A stretch of DNA of 7,022 nucleotides from Lachnoclostridium phytofermentans (GTDB taxonomy: Bacteria; Bacillota; Clostridia; Lachnospirales; Lachnospiraceae), in NCBI GenBank assembly GCA_003526525.1, contig DPVV01000118.1:1-7022 (forward strand). Direction: 5' to 3'. This document shows positions 1 through 6,426 of the stretch, one piece after another. The notes under the pieces were generated by a model. The model was not told where the DNA came from. It saw nothing but the letters and a program-made list of their open reading frames with translations, and made no database searches. Each line of letters starts with the position of its first letter. The first letter of the stretch is position 1. A program made the translations under genes and the position numbers.

Positions 1-58
1 ATCATACCATCCATTTTATTAACCATCAATATCCAATTATTAATTTACATTGTACTAC

Positions 59-92
59 AAAAAAGGATGAGAGCTAAGCCTCATCCTTTTTT
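59..92 (-). terminator. Intrinsic terminator of ileS, probably bidirectional
   Basis: A perfect 13-bp inverted repeat (59-71 paired with 80-92) surrounds an 8-base loop. The stem is A-rich on one side and T-rich on the other, so either strand gives a hairpin followed by a U run. It begins 18 bases beyond the ileS stop codon, the expected place for the end of the ileS transcript. Because both strands qualify, it could also end a convergent gene left of the window. The remaining bases 1-58 are AT-rich and show nothing else I can support. Confidence 0.92.
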
Positions 93-109
93 AACTATCA
101 CTTTATTTT

Positions 110-3100
110 TTAAGCATTTACTTTCATAACCCCAAGAGTTACATCCTCACCATTTAAGTTCCACTCTTTGCTAAAGCCCTGAGCTTCTCCATAAACCACA
201 TCATCTGCAAGAACGATAGAAGAGATTTCAGCAACATTTTTCTTCACAATTGCTTCTACCTTTTCATTGCCCTTTACAGACACCACAATATGATCCATTA
301 CTTCGAATCCCGCATCTTTACGCATTGTCTGAACTTTACTAATTACTTCACGTACAAATCCTTCTTCAATTAACTCCTTCGTAAGGTTCGTATCAAGAAC
401 TACAGTAATACCATAGTCACTATCTGTTACATAGCCTTCCATCTGAGCTGCATCAATTAAAAGGTCATCCTTTTCAAGAACTTCTTCTGTACCATCTAAA
501 GTAATTGTTAGAGTTCCCTTCTCATTTAATTCATCCATTGCTTCGTTACCATTTAAAGAGGATAATACTTCTTTTAATGCATTTAACTTACTTCCAAAAC
601 GACGACCAAGGGTCTTAAGCTGTGGTTTAAAAGTATAAGAAGTAAAGTTACGAACATCGGAAGTAAAGATTACATTCTTCACATTCAATTCATCTTCAAT
701 AATTTCCTTATAGAAGTCAGACATTCCTTCTACTACGCTACCATCGTTAGCTTCATGCGTTAACTCTGCTTTTACATACATCTTAGCAATTGGCTGTCTT
801 TGCTTAATGTTTGCTGTATTTCTACATGCACGGCCAAGAACTACGATCTCAAGAACCGCTTCCATATCTGCCTCAAGCTTAGTATCGATTAACTTCGCAT
901 CCCATGTTGGGAAATCACAGAGATGAACACTTAATGGTGCATTCTTATCAATACTTCCTACAAGGTTACGGTAGATATCTTCTGCCATGAATGGAACCAT
1001 AGGTGCAGAAGCCTTTGCAATCGTTACCAAAGCTGTATATAACGTCATGTAAGCATTAATCTTATCCTGCTCCATTCCCTTTGCCCAGAAACGTTCACGA
1101 CCACGTCTTACATACCAGTTACTTAATTCATCTACGAACTCCTGAAGTGCTCTAGCAGTCTCAGGGATCTTATAAGCAGCAAGGTTTTCATCTACAGTCT
1201 TAACCACTGTGTTTAACTTGCTAAGTAACCATTTATCCATAACTGGAAGTTTATCATAATCTAAAGTATATTTGGTTGCGTCAAATTGATCAATATTTGC
1301 ATAAAGTACGAAGAATGCATAGGTATTCCATAAAGTACCCATAAACTTACGCTGTCCTTCTACTACTGCTTTTCCGTGGAAACGGTTTGGTAACCAAGGG
1401 GCAGAGTTAATATAGAAGTACCAACGAATCGCATCTGCACCATATTCTGATAACGCATCAAATGGATCCACTGCATTTCCTTTGGACTTACTCATCTTCT
1501 GGCCATTCTCATCTTGTACGTGTCCAAGAACGATAACGTTCTTATATGGAGCTTTATCAAAGATAAGAGTTGATATTGCAAGTAAGGAGTAGAACCAACC
1601 TCTCGTCTGGTCAACAGCCTCAGAGATAAAATCTGCTGGGAACTGTGCTTCAAACTTCTCTTTATTTTCAAATGGATAATGATGCTGTGCAAATGGCATT
1701 GCACCAGAATCATACCAACAGTCAATCACTTCAGGTACACGATGCATTTCCTTTCCACAATCAGGACAGGTAATCGTTACATTATCAATGTATGGTCTAT
1801 GAAGCTCAATATCATCTGGACAATTCTTAGACATAGACTTTAATTCTTCGATGCTTCCAATTGAATGCATCTTGCCACAATCACAAGTCCAAACATTTAA
1901 TGGAGTTCCCCAGTAACGGTTACGGCTGATACCCCAATCCTGAAGGTTCTCTAACCAGTCACCGAAACGTCCTTTACCAATGGTCTCAGGAATCCAGTTA
2001 ATTGTATTATTGTTTGCAATCATCTTGTCTTTCACTGCTGTCATCTTGATAAACCAGGACTCTCTTGCATAGTAGATAAGTGGTGTATCACATCTCCAGC
2101 AGAATGGATAACTATGCTCAAATTTAAGAACCTTAAATAATTGCTTTGTTTCTCCTAATTTCTTAAGGATTCCTTCGTCACTCTTCTTACAGAACAGTCC
2201 TACAAAATCAGTCACTTCTTCCTTCATCTGGCCTTTTTCATCTACTAATTGTACGAAAGGTAATTCATAACGATTACCTACATTCGCATCGTCTGCACCA
2301 AAAGCTGGAGCAATATGAACGATACCAGTACCATCCGTTAATGTAACATAGTCAGCACAAGTTACATAGTAAGCCTTCTTGCCATTGACATTGTCACGGT
2401 TTGCTTTTTCATTTCTTGTTCCATCCGCATTGTTATATGCATAGTCAAATAGTGGATCGTATTTCATATACTCAAGATCAGATCCTTTGTAACGCTCAAC
2501 TACCTTATAATCTCCTTCAATAACGGAACATAATGCATCTGCTAAGATATAGTATTCTACACCAACTGCAGTATTTTCCTCAGTGATCTCTTCCTCACCC
2601 TTAGGGCTCTTTACAACATTACCCTTTGCATTCACTGAAACTTCTACTTTCACATAGTCTTCCTTTGGATTTACACAAAGTGCTACGTTAGATGGAAGTG
2701 TCCAAGGTGTTGTTGTCCATGCTAAGAAATACTCATTTGCAGAATCCATTACTTTAAATTTAGCGATAACGGATTTCTCTTTTACATCCTTATATCCTTG
2801 CGCTACCTCGTGAGAAGCAAGTGGTGTTCCACATCGTGGACAATAAGGCACAATTTTATAGCCTTTGTATAATAACCCTTTATCCCAGATTTGTTTTAAG
2901 GACCACCATACGGATTCAATATATTCATTGTGGTAAGTTACATATGGATCATCCATATCTGCCCAGAAACCAACGGTACCAGAGAAATCTTCCCACATTC
3001 CTTTGTATTTCCAAACACTTTCCTTACACTTTGTAATAAATGGCTCTAAACCATATTGTTCAATCTGCTCTTTACCATTTAACTCAAGAAGTTTTTCAAC

Positions 3101-3385
3101 TTCAAGCTCTACTGGAAGACCATGAGTATCCCATCCAGCCTTTCTTGGAACCATACAACCCTTCATAGTACGGTATCTTGGAATCATATCCTTAATAACA
3201 CGAGTTAATACGTGTCCAATGTGTGGTTTACCGTTTGCTGTTGGAGGTCCATCATAAAATGTAAATGTCTCTCCTTCTTTTCTGGAATCAATACTCTTCT
3301 CAAAGATTTCATTCTCTTTCCAGAACTTCAATACTTCTTTTTCTCTGTCAACAAAATTCAGGTTGGTTGATACCTTTTCGTACAT
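110..3385 (-). CDS. ileS: Isoleucyl-tRNA synthetase, type 2 (eukaryote-like IleRS)
   Basis: Cytosolic class I aminoacyl-tRNA synthetase that activates isoleucine with ATP and loads it onto tRNA-Ile. The protein is 1091 aa, longer than the roughly 920-940 aa of type 1 bacterial IleRS and in the range of type 2. Visible motifs: HIGH signature at 55-58 (GKPHIGH), KMSKS loop at 630-634, CP1 editing domain with TTTPWTLPSN at 224-233 and HIAPAFGADD at 357-366 (the editing Asp is in the DD pair), and the conserved DWGISRNRYWGTP stretch near 483-495. Cysteine pairs at 182/185, 429/432, 501/503 and 540/543 look like zinc ligands. The anticodon-binding helical domain includes NWYVRRGRERFW at 756-767. 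The C-terminal part from about 900 matches the long tail of type 2 enzymes rather than the type 1 zinc-finger tail. The ATG start follows an AAAGGAAG ribosome site at 3393-3400. Expression is controlled by the T-box leader upstream. No truncation or missing key residue was seen. Confidence 0.97.
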   Translation of the reverse strand: MYEKVSTNLNFVDREKEVLKFWKENEIFEKSIDSRKEGETFTFYDGPPTANGKPHIGHVLTRVIKDMIPRYRTMKGCMVPRKAGWDTHGLPVELEVEKLLELNGKEQIEQYGLEPFITKCKESVWKYKGMWEDFSGTVGFWADMDDPYVTYHNEYIESVWWSLKQIWDKGLLYKGYKIVPYCPRCGTPLASHEVAQGYKDVKEKSVIAKFKVMDSANEYFLAWTTTPWTLPSNVALCVNPKEDYVKVEVSVNAKGNVVKSPKGEEEITEENTAVGVEYYILADALCSVIEGDYKVVERYKGSDLEYMKYDPLFDYAYNNADGTRNEKANRDNVNGKKAYYVTCADYVTLTDGTGIVHIAPAFGADDANVGNRYELPFVQLVDEKGQMKEEVTDFVGLFCKKSDEGILKKLGETKQLFKVLKFEHSYPFCWRCDTPLIYYARESWFIKMTAVKDKMIANNNTINWIPETIGKGRFGDWLENLQDWGISRNRYWGTPLNVWTCDCGKMHSIGSIEELKSMSKNCPDDIELHRPYIDNVTITCPDCGKEMHRVPEVIDCWYDSGAMPFAQHHYPFENKEKFEAQFPADFISEAVDQTRGWFYSLLAISTLIFDKAPYKNVIVLGHVQDENGQKMSKSKGNAVDPFDALSEYGADAIRWYFYINSAPWLPNRFHGKAVVEGQRKFMGTLWNTYAFFVLYANIDQFDATKYTLDYDKLPVMDKWLLSKLNTVVKTVDENLAAYKIPETARALQEFVDELSNWYVRRGRERFWAKGMEQDKINAYMTLYTALVTIAKASAPMVPFMAEDIYRNLVGSIDKNAPLSVHLCDFPTWDAKLIDTKLEADMEAVLEIVVLGRACRNTANIKQRQPIAKMYVKAELTHEANDGSVVEGMSDFYKEIIEDELNVKNVIFTSDVRNFTSYTFKPQLKTLGRRFGSKLNALKEVLSSLNGNEAMDELNEKGTLTITLDGTEEVLEKDDLLIDAAQMEGYVTDSDYGITVVLDTNLTKELIEEGFVREVISKVQTMRKDAGFEVMDHIVVSVKGNEKVEAIVKKNVAEISSIVLADDVVYGEAQGFSKEWNLNGEDVTLGVMKVNA

Positions 3386-3500
3386 GATTCATCTTCCTTT
3401 CTTATCTCTTCTATTGTTTCCTTATTTAATCGTTCGCAGTCAGTATTCGTAATCTAAAGTTCAAAAATAGATATGTCTTCGGTTTTTCTCTCCATGAATT

Positions 3501-3533
3501 AAAAAAAGCTCCCATCCAAAACAGGATGAGAGC
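3501..3533 (-). terminator. T-box leader intrinsic terminator (ileS attenuator)
   Basis: On the minus strand GCTCTCATCC pairs with GGATGGGAGC: a 10-bp stem with one G-U pair, a 6-base loop, then a run of seven U. It lies just downstream of the T-box core and about 115 bases before the ileS start codon. This is the regulated terminator that forms when tRNA-Ile is charged. The 5' arm must be unpaired, or paired with upstream leader RNA, in the antiterminator state. Confidence 0.93.
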
Positions 3534-3801
3534 GGGAATGCTTCATTATACCACCTATTTCACGTACGCAGACTAAGTCTGTTATACATTATCTATATAA
3601 CGGTAGAACCCGACAACACCTACTAACTACGTTTCAATGTTGCAACTGATAAAGTGATTTTCAGAAATTCCCTACTCCTACTGCACTCACACTCTCTGCA
3701 GCTCGCTGTGATTTTTAAGAATTCTTACTCTCTTCGTCAACGTCTTTACATATACTATTTTATTCTATCGCTTTATCAACTACTACGACAGATGTTATTT
3801 T
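3501..3801 (-). promoter_or_regulatory. T-box riboswitch, isoleucine-specific, controlling ileS
   Basis: This leader RNA binds tRNA-Ile and allows read-through into ileS when that tRNA is uncharged. Stem I is closed by an 8-bp helix, TGATAAAG (3771-3778) with CTTTATCA (3647-3654). The specifier loop reads GAAAATCA; the codon ATC (Ile) is at 3656-3658 followed by the usual purine. The distal end of Stem I (3681-3707) has the conserved AGCGAGC and GTGTGAG elements that dock on the tRNA elbow. A small Stem III hairpin, CAGAC-TAA-GTCTG, is at 3569-3581. The T-box core reads AGGTGGTATAATGAAG near 3542-3557, and its UGGU can pair with the ACCA end of tRNA-Ile. The terminator follows directly. The core is shorter than the textbook AGGGTGGTACCGCG form. 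The specifier, the type of downstream gene and the terminator all agree, so the assignment is firm. The roughly 115 bases between the terminator and ileS hold only the ribosome site. Confidence 0.95.
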
Positions 3802-3807
3802 TTCTTT

Positions 3808-3836
3808 ATCTTAGTATAGATTCCGTGCTTTGTCAA
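3808..3836 (-). promoter_or_regulatory. Promoter of the ileS T-box transcript
   Basis: A consensus -35 box TTGACA (3831-3836) is followed by a 17-base spacer and a -10 box TAAGAT (3808-3813, four of six matches to TATAAT). The start would be near 3801, about 23 bases before the first strand of T-box Stem I, as expected for a T-box leader. It looks like a standard housekeeping sigma factor promoter. Confidence 0.75.
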
Positions 3837-3900
3837 CATCAAATTCTGATTGCCAACTTCTTCAAAGCATAAATAACACTAAGTTGAGCACATTATCCAT

Positions 3901-3906
3901 GAGGTG
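3901..3906 (+). promoter_or_regulatory. Ribosome binding site deciding the start of the 63-aa gene
   Basis: GAGGTG lies 6 bases before the ATG at 3913. An in-frame GTG at 3904 is part of this ribosome site and so is unlikely to be the start. ATG at 3913 is preferred. Confidence 0.8.
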
Positions 3907-3912
3907 ATTAAT

Positions 3913-4104
3913 ATGATACCATTTTTATCGCAAACAGATGTTTATGGTGTACAAGTAATGCCCGCAATATTATTTTTAGATAACTCAATGGATAATTATC
4001 TGAACAGGTTAAACTCCAGTGAATATGAAGCCGTTATGCGTATGAAAGATACGTTTCAATCTCGTGATGATGTAGAACGTTTCGTAAACGGTCTTCGGGG
4101 CTAA
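3913..4104 (+). CDS. Unrecognised 63-aa small protein
   Basis: I do not recognise this protein and assign no function. It begins MIPFLSQTDVYGVQVMPAIL and ends VERFVNGLRG. A well-placed GAGGTG ribosome site and an ATG support it as a real gene. Residues 1-25 are mildly hydrophobic but broken by charged and polar residues, so neither a signal peptide nor a clear membrane segment is evident. Residues 35-60 are rich in charged residues and look helical. There are no cysteines, so a metal-binding finger is unlikely. It is the only plus-strand gene in the window, divergent from ileS (its ribosome site starts about 65 bases beyond the ileS -35 box) and convergent with gltA. I found no convincing promoter: a TTGCCA at 3850-3855 has no good -10 partner. 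Nothing links it to ileS or gltA apart from position. Confidence 0.7.
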   Translation: MIPFLSQTDVYGVQVMPAILFLDNSMDNYLNRLNSSEYEAVMRMKDTFQSRDDVERFVNGLRG

Positions 4105-4128
4105 TTCATTCTGGTCACCTACACCCCT

Positions 4129-4193
4129 TCTGCTTGTTCCGTCCATTTTGATAACTTTCTCCTTTGTCTATTCAAACTTAAGGGACAAGCAGA
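4129..4193 (+). repeat. Inverted repeat between two convergent genes, possible terminator
   Basis: TCTGCTTGTTCC (4129-4140) pairs with GGGACAAGCAGA (4182-4193): 12 bp with one G-U pair in plus-strand RNA, and a 41-base loop. In minus-strand RNA the G-U becomes an A-C mismatch, so the plus-strand transcript (the small gene) fits better. There is no U run after it, so it is not a classic intrinsic terminator. It could still act as a 3'-end hairpin or transcription boundary between the small gene and gltA. Confidence 0.5.
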
Positions 4194-4223
4194 CAGGATT
4201 AGTAACTATACATCATATATAGG

Positions 4224-5597
4224 CTATTTCGTTTGATCTTCACGTTCGTCCATTGCTTCATATGCCCTACGATCATGAACACTACGATAAGCGGGACGGA
4301 TAATTTTTTCTGCACTAACAAGTTCCTCTAAGCGGTGAGCACTCCATCCAACAATTCTTGCTACAGCAAACATTGGAGTATATAATTCTAATGGTAATTC
4401 AAGCATCCGATATACAAATCCGCTATAGAAATCGACGTTCGCATTAACGCCTTTATAAATCTTTCGCTCTTCTCCAATTAATTTTGGCGCAAGTCTTTCT
4501 ACAATCGTATATAATTCAAATTCTTTTTCTTGCCCTTTTTCCACTGCAAGTTTCCCTACGAAATTCTTAAAAATATCAGCTCTTGGATCCGAAATAGAAT
4601 AAACTGCATGGCCAATACCATAAATAAGGCCGGAACGATCAAATTCTTCTTTTCTGAGGATCCTTAGTAGATAAGCCGCAATTGCTTCTTCATCTTTCCA
4701 ATCACCAATCTTACCCTTTAAGTCATCAAACATTTGCATAACTTTGATATTCGCACCACCATGTCTCGGCCCTTTTAAGGACGCTAATGCCGCTGCCATA
4801 ACAGAATAAGTATCAGTTCCAGAAGATGTAACAACACGTGTAGTAAAAGAGGAGTTATTACCACCGCCATGCTCCATATGAAGTACTAAAGCTAAATCGA
4901 GTACCGCTGCTTCAAAAGGGGTGAATTGTTTATCTGGACGTAACATATATAGGATATTTTCTGCCATCGAAAACTCTTCTTTTGGCGGATGAATATGAAG
5001 ACTATTCCCAATACTATGGTAATATGCATTGTAACTATACACAGCCAGCATTGGAAATTGACTTATGAGATTGAGACATTGTCTCATTACATTAGGAATT
5101 GAGGTATTTTCTGCCTCTGCATCATAAGAATAGATGGTTAGAATGCTTTTTGCGAGCGATATCATAATATCTTTGCTAGGTGCTTTCATAATAACATCGC
5201 GACAGAAATTATGAGGCAATGACCTTCTTTGCCCTAGTTCCACTTTAAATTCATCTAATTGCTCTTTGGTAGGTAATTCTCCAAATAATAATAGATATGT
5301 AATCTCTTCAAATCCATATCTACCTTCGGATAAGAAACCATCCGTTAATTCCCTGACATCATAACCACGATAAAAAAGTCTACCATCACATGGTACCTCT
5401 TCTCCATTCACAATATCTTTTGCATGCACTTCCGAAATATTCGTAAGCCCGGCGAGGACTCCCTTTCCGTTAAGATCTCTTAGGCCACGCTTCACATCAT
5501 ACTGACGGTATAATTCTGCCGGGACCTTATCCCTGCTCGTACATATGGCAGATAACTTCTTTACCTGTGGGGTGACTTGAAAAATAACATCTTTCAT
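4224..5597 (-). CDS. gltA: Citrate synthase (clostridial type)
   Basis: Condenses acetyl-CoA with oxaloacetate to give citrate; in anaerobes this usually feeds 2-oxoglutarate and glutamate synthesis. The 457-aa protein carries the family's active-site landmarks: LHMEHGGGN with His240 and His243, GPRHGGAN with His279, GIGHAV with His330, DPRA with Arg339, and NVDFYSG with catalytic Asp389. FAVARIVGWSAHR with Arg414 lies near the C-terminus. The N-terminal 60-70 residues extend beyond the shortest (about 370-aa) bacterial citrate synthases, giving the roughly 450-aa form typical of clostridia. The segment after His330 is AV, as in eukaryotic enzymes, where E. coli has RV. 2-methylcitrate synthase activity cannot be excluded from sequence alone. 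The ATG start is fixed by a perfect AAAAGGAGG ribosome site. The gene has its own promoter with a palindrome at the start site. No aconitase or isocitrate dehydrogenase gene lies next to it here. Confidence 0.95.
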   Translation of the reverse strand: MKDVIFQVTPQVKKLSAICTSRDKVPAELYRQYDVKRGLRDLNGKGVLAGLTNISEVHAKDIVNGEEVPCDGRLFYRGYDVRELTDGFLSEGRYGFEEITYLLLFGELPTKEQLDEFKVELGQRRSLPHNFCRDVIMKAPSKDIMISLAKSILTIYSYDAEAENTSIPNVMRQCLNLISQFPMLAVYSYNAYYHSIGNSLHIHPPKEEFSMAENILYMLRPDKQFTPFEAAVLDLALVLHMEHGGGNNSSFTTRVVTSSGTDTYSVMAAALASLKGPRHGGANIKVMQMFDDLKGKIGDWKDEEAIAAYLLRILRKEEFDRSGLIYGIGHAVYSISDPRADIFKNFVGKLAVEKGQEKEFELYTIVERLAPKLIGEERKIYKGVNANVDFYSGFVYRMLELPLELYTPMFAVARIVGWSAHRLEELVSAEKIIRPAYRSVHDRRAYEAMDEREDQTK

Positions 5598-5603
5598 CCA
5601 ATA

Positions 5604-5612
5604 CCTCCTTTT
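5604..5612 (-). promoter_or_regulatory. Strong ribosome binding site of gltA
   Basis: AAAAGGAGG on the minus strand ends 6 bases before the gltA ATG. It is a near-perfect anti-16S match and predicts efficient translation. Confidence 0.9.
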
Positions 5613-5639
5613 CGGCTTATGCCCAAGATGATTAACACA

Positions 5640-5660
5640 GTTAACTAATTTTTAGTTAAC
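5640..5660. promoter_or_regulatory. Operator-like perfect palindrome at the gltA start site
   Basis: GTTAACTAA, three bases, TTAGTTAAC: a perfect 21-base palindrome that begins 3 bases downstream of the gltA -10 box and covers the predicted start of transcription. A further TTAACACA at 5632-5639 directly repeats the TTAACACA at 5656-5663, so the region carries three GTTAA-type half-sites. The size, symmetry and position suit a dimeric winged-helix repressor such as the neighbouring MarR protein, but which protein binds is inference. Confidence 0.75.
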
Positions 5661-5663
5661 ACA

Positions 5664-5692
5664 AGTATTACTTATTTTTTTTTAGTTGTCAA
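5664..5692 (-). promoter_or_regulatory. gltA promoter
   Basis: A consensus TTGACA -35 box (5687-5692), a 17-base spacer and AATACT (5664-5669) as -10 box, four of six matches. The start would be near 5657, inside the palindrome, leaving a 5' leader of about 60 bases. The spacer contains a run of nine A residues (5675-5683 on the minus strand). An alternative reading puts TAATAC at -10 with a 16-base spacer. Confidence 0.7.
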
Positions 5693-5845
5693 TCATTTTT
5701 CTCCAACTTTAAGAAATTATTAGAAACATAATTCTACAATTCTATGCATAGTTATAAGATGTTTTCATGAACTACTGTAATATATTATATCTTATGGTAT
5801 ACACTGGAATATCGTGTTGAATCAATTTATATCGTTATTACAAAC

Positions 5846-5885
5846 AAAAAGACCGATAGTGTTAGTGCATAAATATGCGACTATC
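5846..5885 (-). terminator. Weak possible terminator of marR
   Basis: Downstream of the marR stop on the minus strand, GATAGT (5880-5885) can pair with ACTATC (5855-5860). Inside, GCAT-ATTT-ATGC forms a second short stem. A run of five U (5846-5850) follows after four bases. The stem is short and AT-rich, with competing folds, so some read-through towards gltA is plausible. Confidence 0.4.
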
Positions 5886-5898
5886 CTATCAGTCTATC

Positions 5899-6351
5899 TT
5901 ATTCCATCGACGATACTTCCAGATCATCTTCTAATATGTTTCCCAACTTTTGAAGAGATTCAACCATTTGTGTTATTTCATCTTTTCCCATTCGTCTTCC
6001 TATTCTTAAAAACAACTTTTGAAAAACATCTTGCTCCCTTAAGAGTGCTTGTTTTCCCAATGCCGTTAGTTCGAGATAGTAAATTCGATGGTCTTTCGCA
6101 TCGCTTATCTTCTGAAGATAGCCCTTTTTCTCCAAAACTGTAAGCATACGAGAGGTTGCCGGCTTCTTTGTACCAAGCTGTTCATTTAAACTAGTCGGTG
6201 TCAGTTTTTGATTTTCATCTTGCTGAGATTCTGCAATCATACTCATCGCATAAAATTCTCCAAAAGTCAAATCACTTTGCGGACGCAGCTGACTCACGAC
6301 AGAGCGCAAATGATGCATCATGATAATAAGATCACTGGGTTCCGTTTGCAT
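5899..6351 (-). CDS. MarR-family transcriptional repressor
   Basis: A 150-aa cytosolic DNA-binding protein of typical MarR length. The winged helix-turn-helix spans about residues 48-96: LTPTSLNEQLG, then the recognition helix region TKKPATSRMLTVLEKKGYL (61-79), then the wing ISDAKDHRIYYLELT (82-96), which carries the family's D-x-R-x-x-x-L-x-LT pattern. The flanking helices at both ends form the dimer interface in this family. There are no cysteines, so it is not a thiol-based peroxide sensor like OhrR. The ligand cannot be told from sequence. The ATG start has GGAG 10 bases upstream, slightly long spacing. The Met pair at 11-12 is a less likely start, lacking a better ribosome site. Two candidate promoters upstream both overlap palindromes, which suggests self-repression. 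gltA lies downstream in the same direction and is the nearest candidate target. Confidence 0.9.
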   Translation of the reverse strand: MQTEPSDLIIMMHHLRSVVSQLRPQSDLTFGEFYAMSMIAESQQDENQKLTPTSLNEQLGTKKPATSRMLTVLEKKGYLQKISDAKDHRIYYLELTALGKQALLREQDVFQKLFLRIGRRMGKDEITQMVESLQKLGNILEDDLEVSSME

Positions 6352-6396
6352 ATCACATAAACTCCAATTCTATTTCATTACGATAATACTTGATTA

Positions 6397-6419
6397 TTGA
6401 AACATGATTTTTGTTTCAA
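6397..6419. promoter_or_regulatory. Operator-like palindrome at the proximal marR promoter
   Basis: TTGAAACA (6397-6404) and TGTTTCAA (6412-6419) are perfect 8-base arms around a 7-base AT-rich spacer. The site begins at the predicted start of transcription and lies 46-68 bases before the marR ATG, a classic repression position. MarR proteins commonly repress their own genes through sites of about this size. Its sequence is not the same as the gltA palindrome. Confidence 0.7.
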
Positions 6420-6426
6420 CAAATAT

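Larger units (their letters stand above)
5598..5898. other. Intergenic region between marR and gltA: gltA promoter plus AT-rich DNA
   Basis: The gltA half (5598-5692) holds the ribosome site, the operator palindrome and the promoter. The marR half (5846-5885) holds a weak hairpin that may end the marR transcript. The middle (about 5700-5840) is very AT-rich, contains the 10-base palindrome CTATGCATAG at 5742-5751, and shows no credible gene on either strand. Confidence 0.7.

Noticed and set aside
1492..1725. Open frame inside ileS in another frame on the minus strand
   Set aside because: It overlaps the conserved KMSKS-containing region of ileS and has no features of its own.
2821..3036. Open frame on the plus strand within ileS
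   Set aside because: Antisense shadow of the conserved N-terminal part of ileS.
3454..3495. 13-codon frame MERKTEDISIFEL between the T-box terminator and ileS
   Set aside because: No ribosome site precedes its ATG, which follows almost directly after the terminator U run. A leader peptide would be redundant with T-box control.
3654..3872. 72-codon open frame on the plus strand
   Set aside because: It lies antisense to the T-box leader and ileS promoter, whose structure explains the sequence. It has no ribosome site and a low-complexity Leu/Ser/Tyr-rich product.
3904..3912. GTG start adding three residues to the 63-aa protein
   Set aside because: The GTG is part of the GAGGTG ribosome site for the ATG at 3913 and has no well-placed site of its own.
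5742..5751. CTATGCATAG palindrome between marR and gltA
   Set aside because: Short and isolated, not positioned on a convincing promoter.
5814..6143. 109-codon open frame on the plus strand
   Set aside because: Mostly antisense to the MarR gene, which has clear family motifs; no ribosome site and a Phe/Leu/Pro-rich product typical of antisense frames.
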